A stretch of DNA of 64,000 nt, taken from positions 91,059 to 155,058 of the forward strand of contig NZ_SOFL01000008.1 of assembly GCF_004402695.1 (NCBI RefSeq). Reading direction: 5' to 3'. Under the pieces are notes generated by a model. It did no database searches. It had not been told where the DNA came from and saw only the letters and a list, made by a program, of their open reading frames with translations. Below are positions 62,128 through 64,000 of this stretch, in pieces. Position 1 is the first letter of the stretch; every line of letters begins with the position of its first letter. The DNA is from Cryobacterium adonitolivorans (GTDB lineage: Bacteria; Actinomycetota; Actinomycetes; Actinomycetales; Microbacteriaceae). Made by a program: the position numbers and the translations under genes.

Positions 62128-62188
62128 CGCGAGCCGTGAGCAAAGCACCCTCCCGAGGCCCGGGACGGGGCTTAGCTCACGGCTCGCG
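62128..62188. terminator. Long hairpin after acs, first of a sequence pair
   Basis: Perfect 14-bp outer arms CGCGAGCCGTGAGC (62128-62141) and GCTCACGGCTCGCG (62175-62188), with inner AAGC/GCTT pairing. The same design and much of the sequence recur at 63475-63535 after the next gene. Confidence 0.75.
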
Positions 62189-62246
62189 TTGGTTTGGGCG
62201 CGGTGTGTGGAGGAAACGTTCACGAAGGCCGCTTACGGTAGGCGGA

Positions 62247-63470
62247 ATGTCTCGAGATGACTCCGGACGCCGGATGGGCGGGCTCGACGCCCTGCGCGGG
62301 GTCGCTGCCGTGATTGTGCTCGTGCACCACGTGTCGATGACCGCGCCGTCGATTTCGGCTGCGTACTCGTCGAGCGCCGGCGTGGCCGTATTCTCCACCG
62401 GCTGGTGGGTCACCCTGTCGCCGCTGAAGATCCTCTTCGCGGGCCCGGAGTTCGTGCTGGTGTTCTTCGTGCTCAGCGGATTCGTGCTCGTGCTCACCCC
62501 GTTGCGGCGCTGGCCGTGGACCCGGCGGCCCGCCCCGGACCTCGCCGCCGAGACAAGGCCCGTCGCGGATGCTGCCACACCGACCCCCGGCTACAACTGG
62601 CTGGCCTATTACCCGCGCCGCATCATCCGGCTGGCGATCCCCGTGATCGTCTCGGTGGGCCTGGCCGCCGCGTGGATACTGGCCGTTCCGCGCACCGGCG
62701 CGGGCGGCGCCTGGATGGCGAAACAGGGCAGCCCCGACCTCGGCATCGGCAACCTGCTGCGCGAGGCCAGCATTCTGGGCTTCACCGGCCGCCCCGACGT
62801 CAATCCGCCGCTCTGGTCGCTGGCCTGGGAGATGTGGTTCTCCCTGCTGCTGCCGATCGGCGTGATCTTCGCGTTGGCCACCCGCCGGTGGACCCTGGCC
62901 TGGGTGGCGCTGCTGCTGGCCACGTCCACCGCGGGGTACCTGCTCGCGATCGAACCACTGATGTACCTGCCCGCGTTCGGCCTGGGCGCCCTGCTCGCGG
63001 CCAATCACGGAGCGCTCCTCGCCCGGTCGACCCGACTGGCCAGGCGCCGCGGCGGCACGCTGGCGTGGGCAGCGATCGCCGTACTCGGGCCGGTGCTGCT
63101 CATCACCTTCTGGCTGCTGCGACCGGCGCTCACCGAGCCGTGGAACACCGTCGCCCTGGCGCTGCGGGTGCCCGGCGCGGTGCTCATCGTGGCGACCGTG
63201 GCGCTGTGGCCGCCGGTGCAACGGATGCTCAATGGGCGCCTGCTGGCCTGGCTCGGCACCATCAGCTTCAGCCTGTATCTCGTGCACTTCCCCATCGTGG
63301 TCACCTTCGGCCAGCTGTTCGGGCCGGAGCGCTGGTGGTGGGGCGCGCTGTTTTCGGTGCCGCTGAGCCTGCTGCTCGCCCAGCTGATGTACCGCTGGGT
63401 GGAGCTGCCCGCTCAGACGCTGGCGGGCCGGGCCGGTGCCAAATTCTCGGCCCGGGCATCCGCGGCGTAA
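62247..63470 (+). CDS. OafA-type membrane acyltransferase
   Basis: A 407-residue acyltransferase-3-family protein with about 10 membrane helices. GGLDALRGVAAVIVLVHHVSMT near residue 11 has the conserved R-G and catalytic-type His. It would transfer an acyl or acetyl group to a surface glycan. The ATG at 62247 (MSRDDSGRRMG) lies 7 bases after TACGGT (62234-62239), a leaderless arrangement; an open frame from 62136 runs through a hairpin and is rejected. Flanked by two related hairpins. Confidence 0.88.
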   Translation: MSRDDSGRRMGGLDALRGVAAVIVLVHHVSMTAPSISAAYSSSAGVAVFSTGWWVTLSPLKILFAGPEFVLVFFVLSGFVLVLTPLRRWPWTRRPAPDLAAETRPVADAATPTPGYNWLAYYPRRIIRLAIPVIVSVGLAAAWILAVPRTGAGGAWMAKQGSPDLGIGNLLREASILGFTGRPDVNPPLWSLAWEMWFSLLLPIGVIFALATRRWTLAWVALLLATSTAGYLLAIEPLMYLPAFGLGALLAANHGALLARSTRLARRRGGTLAWAAIAVLGPVLLITFWLLRPALTEPWNTVALALRVPGAVLIVATVALWPPVQRMLNGRLLAWLGTISFSLYLVHFPIVVTFGQLFGPERWWWGALFSVPLSLLLAQLMYRWVELPAQTLAGRAGAKFSARASAA

Positions 63471-63474
63471 CGCC

Positions 63475-63535
63475 CGCGAGCTGTGAGAAAAGCACCTCCC
63501 CGGGCTCTGGGAAGGTGCTTAACTCACAGTTCGCG
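63475..63535. terminator. Long hairpin after the acyltransferase, second of the pair
   Basis: Outer arms CGCGAGCTGTGAG (63475-63487) and CTCACAGTTCGCG (63523-63535), one G-T mismatch, continuing with inner arms AAGCACCT (63490-63497) and AGGTGCTT (63513-63520). Related to 62128-62188. It lies between convergent genes and probably terminates both. Confidence 0.75.
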
Positions 63536-63564
63536 AGGTGTCGGCCGGGCCGACCAACGTGAAA

Positions 63565-64000
63565 CTACGCGAAGGAGACGATCAGCTCCACCTCGACGGG
63601 CGAGTCCAGCGGCAGTGCGGCCACGCCCACAGCGGAGCGGGCGTGCACGCCGATGGTGCCGAAGATCTCGCCGAGCACATCGGAGGCGCCGTTGACCACG
63701 CCGGGCTGGCCGGTGAAGTCGGGGGCGGAGGCGACGAACCCGGTGACCTTGACCACCTGGGTGATGCGGTCAAGCGAGCCGATCACGCTCTGGATGGCGG
63801 CGAGCGCGTTGAGCGCACACTGCCGGGCGTAGCCCTGAGCGTCGGCGGCCGGCACCAGGCCCTCGCCGACTCCCACCTTGCCCGTGGCGGGCATCACGCC
63901 GGCCACCATCGGCAGCTGGCCGGAGGTGTACACCAGCGATCCACTCACGACGGCGGGAACGTACGACGCCACCGGCGGTACCACCGACGGCAGCTCAATA
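63565..64000 (-). CDS. RidA/YjgF-family protein, 5' end outside the window
   Basis: The visible ~144 codons cover most of a Rid-family protein. It starts beyond 64000, since the frame continues upstream of the first GTG (63984) with I-E-L-P-S-V, matching family members that begin slightly earlier. Motifs: VYTSGQLPMVAG near the start, QCALNALAAIQSVIGSLD in the middle and HARSAVGVAALPLDSPVEVELIV at the end, where the Arg (HARSAVG) is the residue that binds the substrate carboxylate in RidA enamine/imine deaminases. Role: hydrolysing reactive imines, or a related small-molecule function. Confidence 0.88.
   Translation of the reverse strand, partial: IELPSVVPPVASYVPAVVSGSLVYTSGQLPMVAGVMPATGKVGVGEGLVPAADAQGYARQCALNALAAIQSVIGSLDRITQVVKVTGFVASAPDFTGQPGVVNGASDVLGEIFGTIGVHARSAVGVAALPLDSPVEVELIVSFA

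Overview
The window is one contiguous piece of a high-GC actinobacterial chromosome. Leaderless genes (a TANNNT -10 box 5-8 bases before the start codon), GTG starts, the topA/tmk/holB and Tad blocks and a 6C RNA all fit the Actinobacteria; gene content suggests Microbacteriaceae, perhaps Cryobacterium-like (inference only; there is no rRNA to confirm it). It begins inside glpK and ends inside a RidA-family gene.

Layout. 1-4.5 kb: glpD-glpF-glpK glycerol operon (minus) with a divergent SorC/DeoR-type regulator. 4.5-8.3 kb: FMN riboswitch and the complete ribD-ribE-ribBA-ribH operon. 8.3-13.2 kb: a receiver-only response regulator divergent from a MASE1-type histidine kinase, an MFS pseudogene, a tiny HTH protein behind twin operators, and an ABC exporter. 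13.3-20 kb: GH38 alpha-mannosidase, PEP carboxykinase and a divergent RamB/ScfR-type regulator. 20-22.4 kb: GGDEF-EAL c-di-GMP enzyme. 22.4-24.4 kb: gene remnants, repeats and an alpha/beta hydrolase. 24.4-29.5 kb: SDR plus thiolase, a HutD-like protein, an ammonium transporter and a TrmH-family methyltransferase.

29.5-34.25 kb is an IS-bounded island: a 258-bp MITE-like IS5-family derivative, a second GGDEF-EAL gene, an IS21-family remnant (istB plus one end) and a decayed full-length IS5-family copy, abutting the stop codon of an aldehyde dehydrogenase gene. 34.25-41.5 kb: aldehyde dehydrogenase, membrane protein, anti-sigma-factor remnant, nicotinamidase, PBP4-type carboxypeptidase, Gfo/Idh oxidoreductase, two small leaderless genes and an SGNH hydrolase. 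41.6-45.5 kb: lower-GC surface-polysaccharide operon (two acyltransferases, an O-antigen-ligase-like protein, a 42-codon upstream ORF). 46-50.4 kb: YbaK-like deacylase, GH13 enzyme, tRNA-Thr(CGT), TetR regulator and a secreted TAP-type hydrolase. 50.4-55.5 kb: topA-tmk-holB. 56-59.5 kb: Tad/Flp pilus operon with what looks like a fused TadB-TadC protein. A 6C small RNA lies between this operon and acs; an OafA-type acyltransferase and a 5'-truncated RidA gene close the window.

Themes: glycerol, acetate and gluconeogenic metabolism (glp, acs, pckG with its RamB-like regulator), riboflavin synthesis under FMN control, and a surface/biofilm theme (two c-di-GMP enzymes, a Tad pilus, three membrane acyltransferases). 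The least ordinary signals are the island joined to the aldehyde dehydrogenase stop codon, the twin-operator leaderless HTH gene, the 42-codon coupled ORF and the paired hairpins around the last acyltransferase gene.
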